Source: CBDAQA01 sp965247815
Lineage (GTDB): Bacteria > Planctomycetota > Phycisphaerae > Tepidisphaerales > Tepidisphaeraceae
Reading direction: 5' to 3'
Length of the DNA: 64,000 nucleotides
NCBI GenBank assembly: GCA_965247815.1
Contig: CBDFHW010000034.1
Span: 186,001-250,000 of the forward strand
The position numbers and the translations under genes are program-made. Under the pieces are notes generated by a model that saw only the letters and a list, made by a program, of their open reading frames with translations, ran no database searches and was not told the origin of the DNA. Positions 33,775 through 43,910 of this stretch are shown in pieces; the first letter of the stretch is position 1; each line of letters starts with the position of its first letter.

Positions 33775-36700
33775 ATGCCCCGCCGCAAGCTCTCCCGCCG
33801 TCGCTCGACCGTCGTCTCCAATGCCGTTTCACCCTCTCACTTGATCGACGCCCTCGAACAGCGGTTGATGTTCACGACATTTTCCGCCCCCGCGGGGGGG
33901 CTGCAGGAATTCCAGTTCGAGGCCGCCGGCGGCGTCGTCATGCGGCTGGCCTACAGCGACGTAACCTTCGAAGCGTTCGGTGTAATCGTCAATCCGCTGA
34001 ACAACAACGCGACTGTCACGAATTTCATCTCGCCAGACACGATGACGCCGCCGCAGGTCGGAGTTAATCTCTTTTCGATCTATGTCAGTCAGTCGTTCCC
34101 GGATTCGGTTATTACTGTAGCGCCGATTCCGAGAGTTGCTCCGGGTCAAAACTACCGTGCCGATCAGCCCTTTGGAGGCGGACATCCAATTCATGTTTTC
34201 CCGGCGGTGAACGGCCAGGCTTACACGATCGCGCCAGGCGGCATCGGCAGCGGCGTGCTCGGCGCGACCACCCTGCCGATCGCGAATGTAAACCCCGGCG
34301 ACGTCCCGATCATCTCGGTGGCAGACCCCGGTCCGACCGGGGTCTACCCGGGTGATTATTTCGGCGACGGCACCCTCCACGCCGGTTTCTATGTCCCCAA
34401 CGACGCCACTACGGGCCTTCCACAAAATTTTCAAGCCTTCAAGTTCGCCGGAGAAGTGTTCGGAGGCGTCAGCGTGTCGGGCAACATCCAAATGGTGTAC
34501 GCCGGATCGCTCTTGACGGGCGACGCCACCGGGATCTCAGTCCCAATCGGGAGCACCAATACCCGAACGATCCCCGGTAATTTTAACATCGGCGGAGACA
34601 TCCGCGATTTAATCACTGCCGGCGACGTCGGCGGGGCCATCGGCATCAACGGCACCAACTCGGTCCCGAATTATTCGACCGGATTTGACGCGACCATCGG
34701 CGGGAAGGTCGGTCAGGTCGAACAGTTGAACGGCGGATTCTTCGGCACCATGGAGGTCAGCCACTCGACCACCGTCCCCGGAATCGCCGACGACGTCCCG
34801 GAGCAGGAAGTCGAGCTGAAGAACACGGGTAACTTTTTCAACGGCGACCCGGGCGGCATCGGTCAGATCTTCGAAGGCACTGGTCAAGTCTTCCTTCCCT
34901 ACGTCACGCCGCCACACCTGCCCGCGCCCTTCACCAACGACACGGCGGCGACGGCACAATATCTGGGAACCGAACAGGCGGTCGACGTAACTGGAATTCC
35001 TTTATTCAATCAGAACGGGACGCAATCCTACGACACCTACGTCGAAGGCACGCTGCAGAACGCCCCGCCTTATAACGGCGGCGGCGACCCGGCCGACTGG
35101 TATGCCGTCTCCATGCTCGCCGGCGTGCCGCTGACCGTTCAACTGGGCGGACCGAATACGGGCCTGATCATCACCGAACTGCAGGACCCGTCGGGGCGAA
35201 TTATCGCTTCGGACATCGAGTCTGTCGGCGGCGGGGCAGTGCAGGTCCGAACCGATCGGCCCGGCATTTACCGGATCGGTCTCGTGCCCGTAGCCGGCGC
35301 GAGCAACCTTGACCTTGCCTATACGTTGACAGTAAGTGGGACCGGTGATCAAGGTCTGGGCGTTCTTGCCGCCGGCGGTCGGGTGTCCGACATGGGCCAG
35401 GACGGATTCCTGACGATCTCCAACGGGGATTTCGGCGGGATCGTCGCCGCCGGGTCGCTCATCTCCATCACCACCGGACCGACCGCGCTTGCTACCCCGC
35501 CAGCCCCGATTTTCGCGTCGTCGACCATCATCGTTTCCAACGGCAGCTTGCGAACGATCATCGCCGATTCGATCGGGACCACCACGCCCAGCGGCATCGG
35601 TGAAGGCCCGTTCCTGAATGTGCCCCACGGCAGCGTCGGGTTACTGCAGTCGACTAACCCCATTACCGGCGTTCTGGAGTTCGAGACGCAGTTCGACCCC
35701 GGTTATCTGGCACTGGCGACGCCTCAGTTCGTGACCAACACGCCGTACGCGACTGCGATCGGCGGGAGCATCCAGACCATCGACGCCGCGACCACCCTTG
35801 TCATGGACGCCGGTGTCGACGGCGGGATCGGCACGATCCGCGCCGGCAACATGGCCACGAATCCGGCTTCGTATATTGATGTCAACGCCGACAACACCGG
35901 CAGCGACGGCATCATTGACCTGGTCGACGTCGTCGGTCAGTTCGGCACGCTCGCAGCCGGGGGTCCTGATTTTGTCACCCACGACGGCGGCGACGTGCGT
36001 TACGTGCAGATCGGCGGTGCTATCTTCCTGCCGCTCGCGTTCGGGCAGGTTCTGGACGTGGCCACGCAATATACGGCCGGGGAGACGACCAACTTCACCG
36101 ACGACAGCGGAAACATCATCGCCGTCACTGCGGACGGGCCAACGACTACCACCACGCAGCAGCTCGTGACCGGAACAATCACCACGACCGCGACGGTCAC
36201 GACCGGCCCGCAGGCAAGCATCCTGAGCTACCCGGTACTCGACAAGGGTGGAAAAATCCCGCTGGTCATCAGCAGCACGGGTAGCCTGACGATCGCCGGC
36301 GCGGGTAACGCCGGGACCACGTCTAACGTCGAAATCGGCAGGGTTAGCATTTTTGGAATCGGCCGGCAGATCACTCCGGCGGTGAAAACGATCGGCACCA
36401 GCACGGTACCGGCCACAGACGCCAACGGAAACCAGCTGATCGAGCAGATCGTCCCGACCAACGCGCCTGCCGGTGTGACCACGAATTCATTTACAGACAC
36501 CACCGACGAGTTTCTTTCGATCACAGGCCCCGCCAAGATCGATGTGTTGAACACTGTCGCGACAATCGACATTCGTTTTCCCCTCAACTCTCCGGTCGAA
36601 GTCTACAATGCCACGCGAGGTGAACTGGTCAACTTCACCGCGCCGGGCATTGGAACCCTTAAGGTGAACGGAAACCTCGGCTTCGCCACGCCGGTTGGAA

Positions 36701-39051
36701 CCCCAGCCGCGGTCCTGCAGCGCGCGGTTGTCAGCGAAGGGAACACCTATCCGTTCGTCCAGCAGCACACAGCCGTCACGCTCGGCACAGGTTTCGTCGT
36801 ACCGACGACCGGTCAAGACTTGAACACAACGGGTGACGCGGTCAGCATTCAGGTCGGCGGCGCGGTCGGTAATGTCAATGCCGGCGGCACGATTCAAAGC
36901 CTGGTTGCGAATGCCGGTCAAAGCCTCGGCGTCGCCGGCGCGAAGCCCATCCTTGGCCAATTCAACGGCATCGTCGGTCCGATCCTCGGGGCACGGCTGC
37001 TTTACGTAAACGTCGGTCAAGGGCTGTTGCCGAGCGGCGCGGGCCTGGTCGGTCTGGCGGGGATTTACGCGACGTATAAAGTCGGGATCGTCAACAACAA
37101 CGGAAACCCCAACGGGAACATCCGCGGGAATATCATCTCGGCCGAAAATGACCCCAGCGGCACCGGAATCGATTCAGTCACACTCCAAAACGCTTCAATC
37201 ATTGGCGCGCAGATCGGGACGATTCACGACAGTATCGTTCCCCCGCGTATCCCCCAGTTCATTGAGACAAGCCCGCTCAGTGGAGTTCCGAGAGTCGTCG
37301 CCTTCAACGGGAACAATTTCTCCCCGGGCCAGCCCATTTACGTCTACGACGTCGGGCCGGTGACCGTTTCAGGATTGGGCGGCATTATTGGCACCCAAAT
37401 CTACGCCGGCAGCCTGGCCGCCATCAGCGTGGTTAACGGTGGCTTCGGTATTTTCAGTTCAGACTTTCAAGGACAATCAGCTAAACGAATCGGAAGCGTG
37501 ACGGCCTCCGGCTACGGTATTCGGGACACGGTTATCAACGCCGTCGGGTTTCTGGGTCCCGTGACCTTGACCGGAAACGGTACGTTATTACCGACCACAA
37601 CTTTCCCGATCGACGTCCGCCCCAGCGACACGGTCAACGCGCTCGATCCGTTCTTCGGGACTACGCCCGACCGGCTGATCGACATCAATAAGATCCTGGG
37701 AACGACCGCGGTGACGCCCAACATCGCCAACGTCACCGACACCGGAGTGCTTGAAGACTCGACTCTGTCGGGAGCAGACTTCACCGGGCTGACCGCCGAC
37801 AAGGCACGCACCGCGACCCCGATCACGAGCATCAACGTGCTGCCCGCGCCTTCCGCGCCGAACATCCCGTACATCGGGACGATCTTCTCCAACTCGATTT
37901 CGTTCGGCGGGACGGTCGGGTACCTCCGGGTGGTGCAGGCCATCGACGGGCTGCAAGTCACGGCCGGCGCGCTCAGGCGGACGACGTTCTCGAGCAGTGT
38001 GAACCGGCTCGGGATCTCGGTCGCGGGCACGATCACCAACCTGACCGTGCACGGCAACCTCGGCTTCTTGGTCAGAGACCCGCGCACCGGCCTGAACATC
38101 CCCGATTCGTACGTCAGTGCCGGCGGTCCCAGCGGGACCATCGGCACGCTCCGCGTGCTTGGCAACATGTCGGCCGACGTCACGGCCAACGGTGAGATCC
38201 AGAACATGCTGGTCTTCGGTGACGTGACCGGCAGCATCACCGCCCTGGGTCAGGGCGTTCACACGGGCCTGGGAAACCTCCGCGTGTTCGGGGCCATCTT
38301 CGACGGCACCACGCACATCACCGGCAACGTCGGGTCGATCATCGTCTACGGCGGACTCGGTTCTTCGACCGGGTCACTGGCCATCACCGGCAACGCGAAT
38401 CTGATTCAGATCGGTGCGGACCGCAAACGCCGCGGGTCGGCGTTGAAGCTGGCGCTCTCGGTCAACGGCACGCTCAAGAAGCTCGCGGTGTTTGGCCAGA
38501 TCACCGGATCGGTCAATATCGGTGGAGATCTGACCAACCTGTCCGTGCAGGGCGACGCGACCACGCCGAACATCATCACCGGCAACATCAACGTCGGGGG
38601 TCGCCTCGGCACCGCCAGCGTGATCAACGGCAACATCGCCTCGGACATCTCGGCCGAGAACTCGATCAGCCGATTCGTGCTCACCCGCGGAAACGTCAAC
38701 TCGGGTGCGACCGTCGAAAGCAAGATCGATTCGATCCGCGACTTCCGAATCGTCGGTGGCGCGAACTACGGGCTCAACGGCTCGCTGCTGGCCCCCAGTG
38801 GTATCGGTGAGCACATTGACATCAGCGGAAATATCGGCGACGGCGTGAACCCTGCAGTCATCACGTCCACCAGCATCTCTTCGCTGGTCGTTCGCGGGTC
38901 GATCCTGAGCGGCGCGTCGATCTCGACCCGATTCAACCTGGATCAGCTTTTAGTCGACGGCGACATCAACACCGGCGCGGTGATCGTCGCCCACCCGCTC
39001 CGGAAAATCACGGTCAAAGGCAAGAACAACGGCACGATCACCAAGGTCTGA
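33775..39051 (+). CDS. Giant exported surface protein with LEQRLMF motif and PPC-like domain
   Basis: This 1758-residue protein starts with a basic stretch (MPRRKLSRRRSTVV) and the DALEQRLMF motif found near the N-termini of many planctomycete giant secreted proteins, where it stands in for a classical signal peptide. Around residues 410-525 is a region like a pre-peptidase C-terminal domain (DPADWYAVSM...GIYRIGLVPV). Most of the remainder is made of short beta repeats rich in Gly, Asn, Thr and Val. From about residue 1340 these become a regular series (TLRVLGNMSADVTANGEI, LTNLSVQGDATTPNIITGNI), as in a beta helix. GAGGAGG lies nine bases before the ATG. It ends without a recognised anchor. 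The role, probably adhesion or envelope structure, is inferred. Confidence 0.8.
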   Translation: MPRRKLSRRRSTVVSNAVSPSHLIDALEQRLMFTTFSAPAGGLQEFQFEAAGGVVMRLAYSDVTFEAFGVIVNPLNNNATVTNFISPDTMTPPQVGVNLFSIYVSQSFPDSVITVAPIPRVAPGQNYRADQPFGGGHPIHVFPAVNGQAYTIAPGGIGSGVLGATTLPIANVNPGDVPIISVADPGPTGVYPGDYFGDGTLHAGFYVPNDATTGLPQNFQAFKFAGEVFGGVSVSGNIQMVYAGSLLTGDATGISVPIGSTNTRTIPGNFNIGGDIRDLITAGDVGGAIGINGTNSVPNYSTGFDATIGGKVGQVEQLNGGFFGTMEVSHSTTVPGIADDVPEQEVELKNTGNFFNGDPGGIGQIFEGTGQVFLPYVTPPHLPAPFTNDTAATAQYLGTEQAVDVTGIPLFNQNGTQSYDTYVEGTLQNAPPYNGGGDPADWYAVSMLAGVPLTVQLGGPNTGLIITELQDPSGRIIASDIESVGGGAVQVRTDRPGIYRIGLVPVAGASNLDLAYTLTVSGTGDQGLGVLAAGGRVSDMGQDGFLTISNGDFGGIVAAGSLISITTGPTALATPPAPIFASSTIIVSNGSLRTIIADSIGTTTPSGIGEGPFLNVPHGSVGLLQSTNPITGVLEFETQFDPGYLALATPQFVTNTPYATAIGGSIQTIDAATTLVMDAGVDGGIGTIRAGNMATNPASYIDVNADNTGSDGIIDLVDVVGQFGTLAAGGPDFVTHDGGDVRYVQIGGAIFLPLAFGQVLDVATQYTAGETTNFTDDSGNIIAVTADGPTTTTTQQLVTGTITTTATVTTGPQASILSYPVLDKGGKIPLVISSTGSLTIAGAGNAGTTSNVEIGRVSIFGIGRQITPAVKTIGTSTVPATDANGNQLIEQIVPTNAPAGVTTNSFTDTTDEFLSITGPAKIDVLNTVATIDIRFPLNSPVEVYNATRGELVNFTAPGIGTLKVNGNLGFATPVGTPAAVLQRAVVSEGNTYPFVQQHTAVTLGTGFVVPTTGQDLNTTGDAVSIQVGGAVGNVNAGGTIQSLVANAGQSLGVAGAKPILGQFNGIVGPILGARLLYVNVGQGLLPSGAGLVGLAGIYATYKVGIVNNNGNPNGNIRGNIISAENDPSGTGIDSVTLQNASIIGAQIGTIHDSIVPPRIPQFIETSPLSGVPRVVAFNGNNFSPGQPIYVYDVGPVTVSGLGGIIGTQIYAGSLAAISVVNGGFGIFSSDFQGQSAKRIGSVTASGYGIRDTVINAVGFLGPVTLTGNGTLLPTTTFPIDVRPSDTVNALDPFFGTTPDRLIDINKILGTTAVTPNIANVTDTGVLEDSTLSGADFTGLTADKARTATPITSINVLPAPSAPNIPYIGTIFSNSISFGGTVGYLRVVQAIDGLQVTAGALRRTTFSSSVNRLGISVAGTITNLTVHGNLGFLVRDPRTGLNIPDSYVSAGGPSGTIGTLRVLGNMSADVTANGEIQNMLVFGDVTGSITALGQGVHTGLGNLRVFGAIFDGTTHITGNVGSIIVYGGLGSSTGSLAITGNANLIQIGADRKRRGSALKLALSVNGTLKKLAVFGQITGSVNIGGDLTNLSVQGDATTPNIITGNINVGGRLGTASVINGNIASDISAENSISRFVLTRGNVNSGATVESKIDSIRDFRIVGGANYGLNGSLLAPSGIGEHIDISGNIGDGVNPAVITSTSISSLVVRGSILSGASISTRFNLDQLLVDGDINTGAVIVAHPLRKITVKGKNNGTITKV

Positions 39052-39074
39052 TCGCCACTTGTAGAATCAACAAG

Positions 39075-39110
39075 AAACGCGTGCGACGTGATCACGTCGC
39101 ACGCGTTTTT
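39075..39110 (+). terminator. Perfect palindromic terminator after the giant gene
   Basis: AAACGCGTGCGACGTG and its reverse complement (39075-39108) form a stem of 16 pairs with almost no loop, followed by T. It lies 24 bases after the stop codon. The A/T flanks allow it to act in both directions. Confidence 0.85.
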
Positions 39111-39142
39111 GTTCGCGCGTCTTCTGCGAATCGCCGAATTTT

Positions 39143-39354
39143 AATAGCCCCGTCCCGGCAGCGCGGGGATCGACCGGTCGATCTCGCGACAACCCGTTCA
39201 ATCCGCGGCCTCCCGGCCTCGGCTATCAAAGATTTCCCCACAGGATTCCCACGCGTTTCATGCAGACAGTCAAAACGGTGTCGGACACCGTTTTTATAAC
39301 TTGATTTGAAAGTTCATCTTATGAAAACACGTTGTTAAACGGTGTCCGACACCG
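39143..39354. repeat. Two repeat elements in the pyrF-side intergenic region
   Basis: 39143-39227 is one copy of an 85-base element with inverted ends ATAGCC/GGCTAT, an inner CCCCGTCCCGGCAG...CGGGG hairpin and GGCCTCCCGGCC. Its second copy lies at 48132-48219. 39276-39290 (CGGTGTCGGACACCG) and 39340-39354 (CGGTGTCCGACACCG) are palindromes facing each other across a 49-base AT-rich spacer; they belong to a family tandemly repeated at 54.7-55.1 kb. No gene is seen here. Confidence 0.75.
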
Positions 39355-39404
39355 TTTCATCGTCCAACACCGTTTTTTCTTGTCGATTTGACGATGCGTG
39401 TTAC

Positions 39405-40343
39405 TTAACGAGAAACCGGATTTCTCGAAGTAAGATCCGCTTTCATGTCCAGGGTTGCTTGCAGCACGCACTGGGCCCAGTCGCTCGTGCCGGAGTACTT
39501 CGGGTCGCGGTGGGCGTACAGAATGCTACGGCTTGCCGACACGATCGCGCCTTTTCCGTTCACAAAAGCCGCGCGGGTCATTTCACCCGTCGCCCCCTGA
39601 GTGCCGTAACCGGGCAGTAGAAAAATCGATTTCGGCATCCGCTGTCGAAGGCTTTGCATGGTATGCATCTGTGTCGCGCCGACGACCGCGCCCAGGTTGC
39701 TGAAGCCGTGCGATCCGACCAGGGCGGGGTCATCCGCAATGGTCGCGATCTTGTCGGCGACCAGCTCCGACCAGGTCCGCCCATCGATTAATTTCGCGTC
39801 TTGGAAATCAGCCGACCCCGGGTTGCTCGTGCGGACCAGGGCGAACAAGCCTTTGGCTTCTTCGCGGGCGACTTTTACGAACGGCTCGATCGAGTCGAGC
39901 CCCATCATCGGGTTAATCGTGATCGCGTCGGGAACGACCACGTCCATGTCCGTGAAAGGCGACTCCGCCAGGTGTGCCGCGGCGTACGCCGAGCTTGTCG
40001 AACCGATGTCCCCACGCTTCACGTCGCCGATCACCAGAAGCCCGAGGTCTTTGGCCTCCTGCACCAGGCTGTAATACGCTTCGACGCCTTCCCAGAGGTA
40101 TTTTTCGAAATACGCCGACTGGAATTTCACCACCGGCACGTGCGGCGCGACCGTCCGCAACACGGCTGTGGTAAAGGCAAAGATGGCGTCAATGGCAGCT
40201 TCCGGGTCGTTGAAATTCCGTTCCACCGACGGGCCGGCCACCGCGTCGGGCAGTTGCTCGTACATCGGGTCGATGCCCACGCAGATCGGCGACCTCTTGG
40301 ACGCGATCGCGTCCAGCAGGCGGTCGCAAAATAGTTCAGACAT
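39405..40343 (-). CDS. pyrF: Orotidine 5'-phosphate decarboxylase (type 2)
   Basis: The protein has 312 residues, longer than the enteric enzyme and typical of the type 2 PyrF family. It converts OMP to UMP in the last step of pyrimidine synthesis. PICVGIDPMYEQLP opens the barrel. The catalytic tetrad region is VIGDVKRGDIGSTSSAYA (Asp-x-Lys-x-x-Asp), and the phosphate-binding C-terminal loop reads LLPGYGTQGATGEM. Start codon and length agree with the family. It is divergent from argG with a 170-base gap that must hold both promoters. Confidence 0.95.
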   Translation of the reverse strand: MSELFCDRLLDAIASKRSPICVGIDPMYEQLPDAVAGPSVERNFNDPEAAIDAIFAFTTAVLRTVAPHVPVVKFQSAYFEKYLWEGVEAYYSLVQEAKDLGLLVIGDVKRGDIGSTSSAYAAAHLAESPFTDMDVVVPDAITINPMMGLDSIEPFVKVAREEAKGLFALVRTSNPGSADFQDAKLIDGRTWSELVADKIATIADDPALVGSHGFSNLGAVVGATQMHTMQSLRQRMPKSIFLLPGYGTQGATGEMTRAAFVNGKGAIVSASRSILYAHRDPKYSGTSDWAQCVLQATLDMKADLTSRNPVSR

Positions 40344-40515
40344 GAAAATCTCCGCTAATTCTGCCGCTCAACGATAGCTCTTCACGGCCCTGTCGGAGTT
40401 TTCTCGAACGCCGTGAAAATTCGACCGGTCAGAAGATAGGCGATCAACCTGTCGAATCCCATAGCCAACCAACGCTCGGGTCTTATACTGTCCGCTCGTT
40501 TCAACCGGAGCTGCT

Positions 40516-41739
40516 ATGACCGAAAAACCGAATCCCAAAAAAATCGTCCTCGCCTACTCGGGCGGGCTTGATACGTCCGTGATCCTTCCGTGGCTCAAAG
40601 AGCGATACCCCGGCGTGAAGCTGGTGGCGTTCGCCGCCGAGCTCGGGCAAGGCGACGAACTCAAAGGAATCGCCGACAAGGCCTACAAGTCCGGCGCGGA
40701 CGAAGTGGTCGTGATGGATCTTCGGCAGGAGTTCGCCGAGAAATACTGCCTGCCCATGCTCCGCGCGCACGCGATTTACGAACAGGATTATCTGCTCGGC
40801 ACCAGCATCGCCCGGCCGTTGATCGCCGCTAAGCAGGTGGAAGTCGCCCGGCAGACCGGCGCCGACGCCGTCGGTCACGGCGCGACCGGCAAAGGCAACG
40901 ACCAGGTCCGGTTCGAACTCACGTACATGGCGCTCGCGCCCGACCTGCAGATCGTCGCGCCGTGGAAAGACCCGGGCTTCGAGCTCCGCGACCGCGAGAG
41001 CGCGATCGAATACGCCGAGAAGCACAACGTGCCGATCCCCGTCAGCAAGACCAAGATTTACAGCCAGGACCGCAACCTCTGGCACATCAGCCACGAGGGT
41101 GCCGAGATCGAGCACCCCGACCAGGAACCCAACTGGGACAAGTGCCTGACGATGACCCAGCCGCTGCACAAGACCCCCAGTGACAGCGAGGTGGTGGAGG
41201 TCGCGTTCGAAAACGGCAACCCCATCGCGGTGAATCAGAAGAACATGCCCGCGCACGAGATCATCGCCGAGCTGAATAAGCTCGGCGGGAAGCACGGCGT
41301 CGGTGTGACGGTGCTGGTCGAAAACCGATTGATCGGCATGAAGTCGAGGGGCGTCTACGAGACACCCGGCGGGACCATTCTGTACGAAGCGCACAAAGCC
41401 CTCGAGCAGCTCTGCATCGAACGCGACACGCTGCACTTCAAACAGCAGGTCGCGCTCAAATATGCCGAGCTGGTCTACTACGGCCAATGGTTCCACCCGC
41501 TCCGCGAAGCGCTGCAGACGTTCATTGATCACACCAATGCGACCGTCACCGGCATCGCCAAGGTCAGGCTGTTCAAGGGCCGGGCGATGGCCGTCAACGC
41601 CAGCAGCCCCCGCAGCCTGTACGACAGCAAGCTCGCCAGCTTCAGCATGGAAGGGTACGACGTCACCGCCGCCCGCGGGTTCATCGACCTGTTCGGCTTG
41701 CCGATGAAAGTCGCGGAGCAGGCGAAACGCGGGTCGTGA
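40516..41739 (+). CDS. argG: Argininosuccinate synthase
   Basis: The 407-residue protein joins citrulline and Asp with ATP in arginine synthesis. The N-terminal PP-motif is AYSGGLDTSVILPWLK; the later VGHGATGKGNDQVRFEL and the DRNLWHISHEGAEIEHP segment are specific for ArgG. Length equals the family norm. The ATG at 40516 is just after a weak purine stretch (CCGGAG), and TATACT at 40488 may be the -10 box. No other arg genes are in the window. Confidence 0.97.
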   Translation: MTEKPNPKKIVLAYSGGLDTSVILPWLKERYPGVKLVAFAAELGQGDELKGIADKAYKSGADEVVVMDLRQEFAEKYCLPMLRAHAIYEQDYLLGTSIARPLIAAKQVEVARQTGADAVGHGATGKGNDQVRFELTYMALAPDLQIVAPWKDPGFELRDRESAIEYAEKHNVPIPVSKTKIYSQDRNLWHISHEGAEIEHPDQEPNWDKCLTMTQPLHKTPSDSEVVEVAFENGNPIAVNQKNMPAHEIIAELNKLGGKHGVGVTVLVENRLIGMKSRGVYETPGGTILYEAHKALEQLCIERDTLHFKQQVALKYAELVYYGQWFHPLREALQTFIDHTNATVTGIAKVRLFKGRAMAVNASSPRSLYDSKLASFSMEGYDVTAARGFIDLFGLPMKVAEQAKRGS

Positions 41740-42171
41740 TCATCGTTCGTGACGTGTTAGACGGATCCCAATTCATTCGTGCGGGCCAAGCCGATCATGG
41801 TCTCGCTCGGGAAGAGATTTCGACGGGATCGCCGAGCGCACATTCGTGGAAAGCGCACGATACCCGGTTAGCGGTCGCCGCGCAGGGGCACGAGGTCGGC
41901 GTGGTCTCGGGCCGAAAGCGGCCCTTCGGGGCAGCCGCTAAACGGGGCGACTGGATGTCGCCGAGCGCACAGTATTAGTAAAAACGTATTATTCCCCCTC
42001 GCCCGGTACGCCGGGAGAGGGCCGGGGTGAGGGTACTTCGACCGTGGAACGTCGTTCGAAATTCTAAATCACCCTTATCCTGACCTTCTCCCGGCGTACC
42101 AGGAGAAGGGACCAGGTCGGGCCAGCTTGCAGCCCCATGACACGAACGGCGGACCGGTTACACTCGCCCGT
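41740..42171. repeat. Gene-free region with two unrelated inverted repeats
   Basis: 41867-41943 is one member of the GTTTAGCGGC...GCCGCTAAAC family (here GTTAGCGG...CCGCTAAAC around a GC-rich stem). 41993-42034 and 42071-42113 are facing copies of a 42-base unit with core GGTACGCCGGGAGA, a pattern common between bacterial genes. The rest shows no gene. Confidence 0.75.
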
Positions 42172-43002
42172 ATGAAGCTCTGCCTACTCGCCGATCCTGT
42201 TCGCGCCGCGACGATGAACACCGAGTCGCTCCGGGCGAATTTTCTTGTTCAAGATCTGTTCGAACCCGGCGCAATCCGGCTCGCGTATTGCGACGCCGAT
42301 CGCGCGGTGGTCGGCGGTGTGGTACCGACCGACGTGCCGATTCCGCTCGGCACCGACGACGCACTGCGGTCCGCCTACTTCACCGAACGTCGCGAGCTGG
42401 GCGTTCTCAATATCGGACAAGCCGGTTCGGTGACCGTCGACGGGGCTCGATACGAGATGGGCAACTTGGATTGCCTTTATATCGGCCGGGGCAGCAGGGA
42501 CATTGCGTTCGGATCGACCGATGGTGCTCGTCCGGCGGAGTTTTATTTATTGAGCTATCCCGCGCACACGACCCACCCCACGACGCCGGCGAAGAAAGCA
42601 GACGCCGAGGTGGTTCGGCTCGGCGCCGAGGCAACCTGCAACAAGCGGGCGCTGTACAAATACATCCACCCCACGGGGATCAAAAGTTGCCAACTGGTGC
42701 TCGGTTTCACGCAGATGGAAGTCGGCAGCGCGTGGAACACGATGCCCCCGCATACGCACCTTCGGCGGTCGGAGGTTTACCTTTATTTTGGTCTACCGGC
42801 CGAGGCCCGCGTGTTTCACCTCATGGGAGAACCGACTGAGACCCGGCATCTTGTGGTCGCGAATAAGCAGGTCGCCCTATCCCCGAGCTGGTCGATCCAC
42901 GCCGGCGTCGGAACCACGAGCTACAGCTTCTGTTGGGGCATGGGTGGTGAAAATCAGGCTTTCGACGATATGGACGCCGTCCCGATCGCGAGCCTCAAAT
43001 AA
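42172..43002 (+). CDS. kduI: 5-dehydro-4-deoxy-D-glucuronate isomerase
   Basis: The start at 42172 gives 276 residues, and the N-terminus AATMNTESLRANFLVQDLF matches the family (usually MDTEELRENFLI). The enzyme isomerises the open-chain unsaturated uronate product of polysaccharide lyases to 3-deoxy-D-glycero-2,5-hexodiulosonate. The cupin metal ligands are visible in MPPHTHLRRSEVYLYF and SPSWSIHAGVGT (His, His, Glu, His). It is the first gene of a five-gene cluster, 90 bases before kduD. Together they feed uronic acids into the KDG pathway; kdgK and kdgA are not in the window. Confidence 0.94.
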   Translation: MKLCLLADPVRAATMNTESLRANFLVQDLFEPGAIRLAYCDADRAVVGGVVPTDVPIPLGTDDALRSAYFTERRELGVLNIGQAGSVTVDGARYEMGNLDCLYIGRGSRDIAFGSTDGARPAEFYLLSYPAHTTHPTTPAKKADAEVVRLGAEATCNKRALYKYIHPTGIKSCQLVLGFTQMEVGSAWNTMPPHTHLRRSEVYLYFGLPAEARVFHLMGEPTETRHLVVANKQVALSPSWSIHAGVGTTSYSFCWGMGGENQAFDDMDAVPIASLK

Positions 43003-43091
43003 CTCGGCCAGTGCACCTTGCTGCGTTGGACATTATTTTCAGTCGCAAATGATATCGAAGCAATAAAAAACGCTTCATCAGAAAGCCTGCC

Positions 43092-43859
43092 ATGACTCAA
43101 GACCCGTTCCGCTTAGACGGCAAGACCGCGTTGGTCACTGGTTGCAAGCGCGGCATCGGCCGGGCGATGGCGGTCGCGCTCGCGGCCGCAGGTGCCGACG
43201 TCGTCGGTGTGAGCGCGACGCTCGAAACGACCGGCAGCGATGTCGAGAAAGACGTCACCGCTGTCGGCCGAAAGTTTCATGGTTACGCCGCGGATTTCAG
43301 CGACCGCCCGTCGCTGTATCGTTTCATCGAACAGGTTCGCCGGGATGTTCCCCGCATCGATATTCTCGTGAACAACGCCGGCACGATCCGCCGAAAACCG
43401 GCGGTCGAACATTCCGACGAATATTGGGACGAGGTGCTCGAGGTAAATCTCAATTCGCAGTTCATCCTCAGCCGGGAGATCGGCCGGGACATGGTCGCGC
43501 GGGGTGAGGGAAAGATCGTCTTTACCGCGTCGCTGCTGAGTTTCCAGGGCGGAATTACGGTCCCCGGCTATGCCGCGAGCAAGGGCGGGATCGCGCAACT
43601 GACCAAGGCGCTGGCGAACGAATGGGCCGGCAAAGGCGTGAACGTGAACGCGATCGCGCCGGGATATATTTCCACCGACAACACCACGGCGCTCCGTGAG
43701 GATCCCGACCGCAGCAAGTCTATCCTCGGTCGTATCCCCGCCGGGCGGTGGGGCGACCCGTCGGACCTGGCCGGCCCGCTGGTCTTTCTCTGCAGCCCGG
43801 CGTCGGCGTATATTCACGGCACGGTGCTGCCGGTCGACGGAGGCTGGCTGGGTCGGTAA
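43092..43859 (+). CDS. kduD: 2-deoxy-D-gluconate 3-dehydrogenase (KduD, SDR)
   Basis: The protein has 255 residues with a classical short-chain dehydrogenase fold: TGCKRGIGRAMA (NAD binding), NNAG at 94-97, the catalytic Ser in the FTASLLS stretch, and Tyr160/Lys164 in YAASK. The end DGGWLGR and its position right after kduI identify KduD, which reduces 3-deoxy-hexodiulosonate to 2-keto-3-deoxygluconate. It is probably co-transcribed with kduI and the downstream DUF4861 gene, 51 bases on. Substrate strand and NAD(P) preference are not readable with certainty. Confidence 0.93.
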   Translation: MTQDPFRLDGKTALVTGCKRGIGRAMAVALAAAGADVVGVSATLETTGSDVEKDVTAVGRKFHGYAADFSDRPSLYRFIEQVRRDVPRIDILVNNAGTIRRKPAVEHSDEYWDEVLEVNLNSQFILSREIGRDMVARGEGKIVFTASLLSFQGGITVPGYAASKGGIAQLTKALANEWAGKGVNVNAIAPGYISTDNTTALREDPDRSKSILGRIPAGRWGDPSDLAGPLVFLCSPASAYIHGTVLPVDGGWLGR

Positions 43860-43910
43860 TCACGTCTTGCGAAAAAGCCCGACAGGCATTTCAGGCTCGA
43901 AGGAGACAAC

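Noticed and set aside
39060..39299. Short frame over the 85-base repeat (similar one at 48001-48294)
   Set aside because: The similarity of the two frames comes from the shared DNA repeat with inverted hairpins; no ribosome binding site or codon bias.
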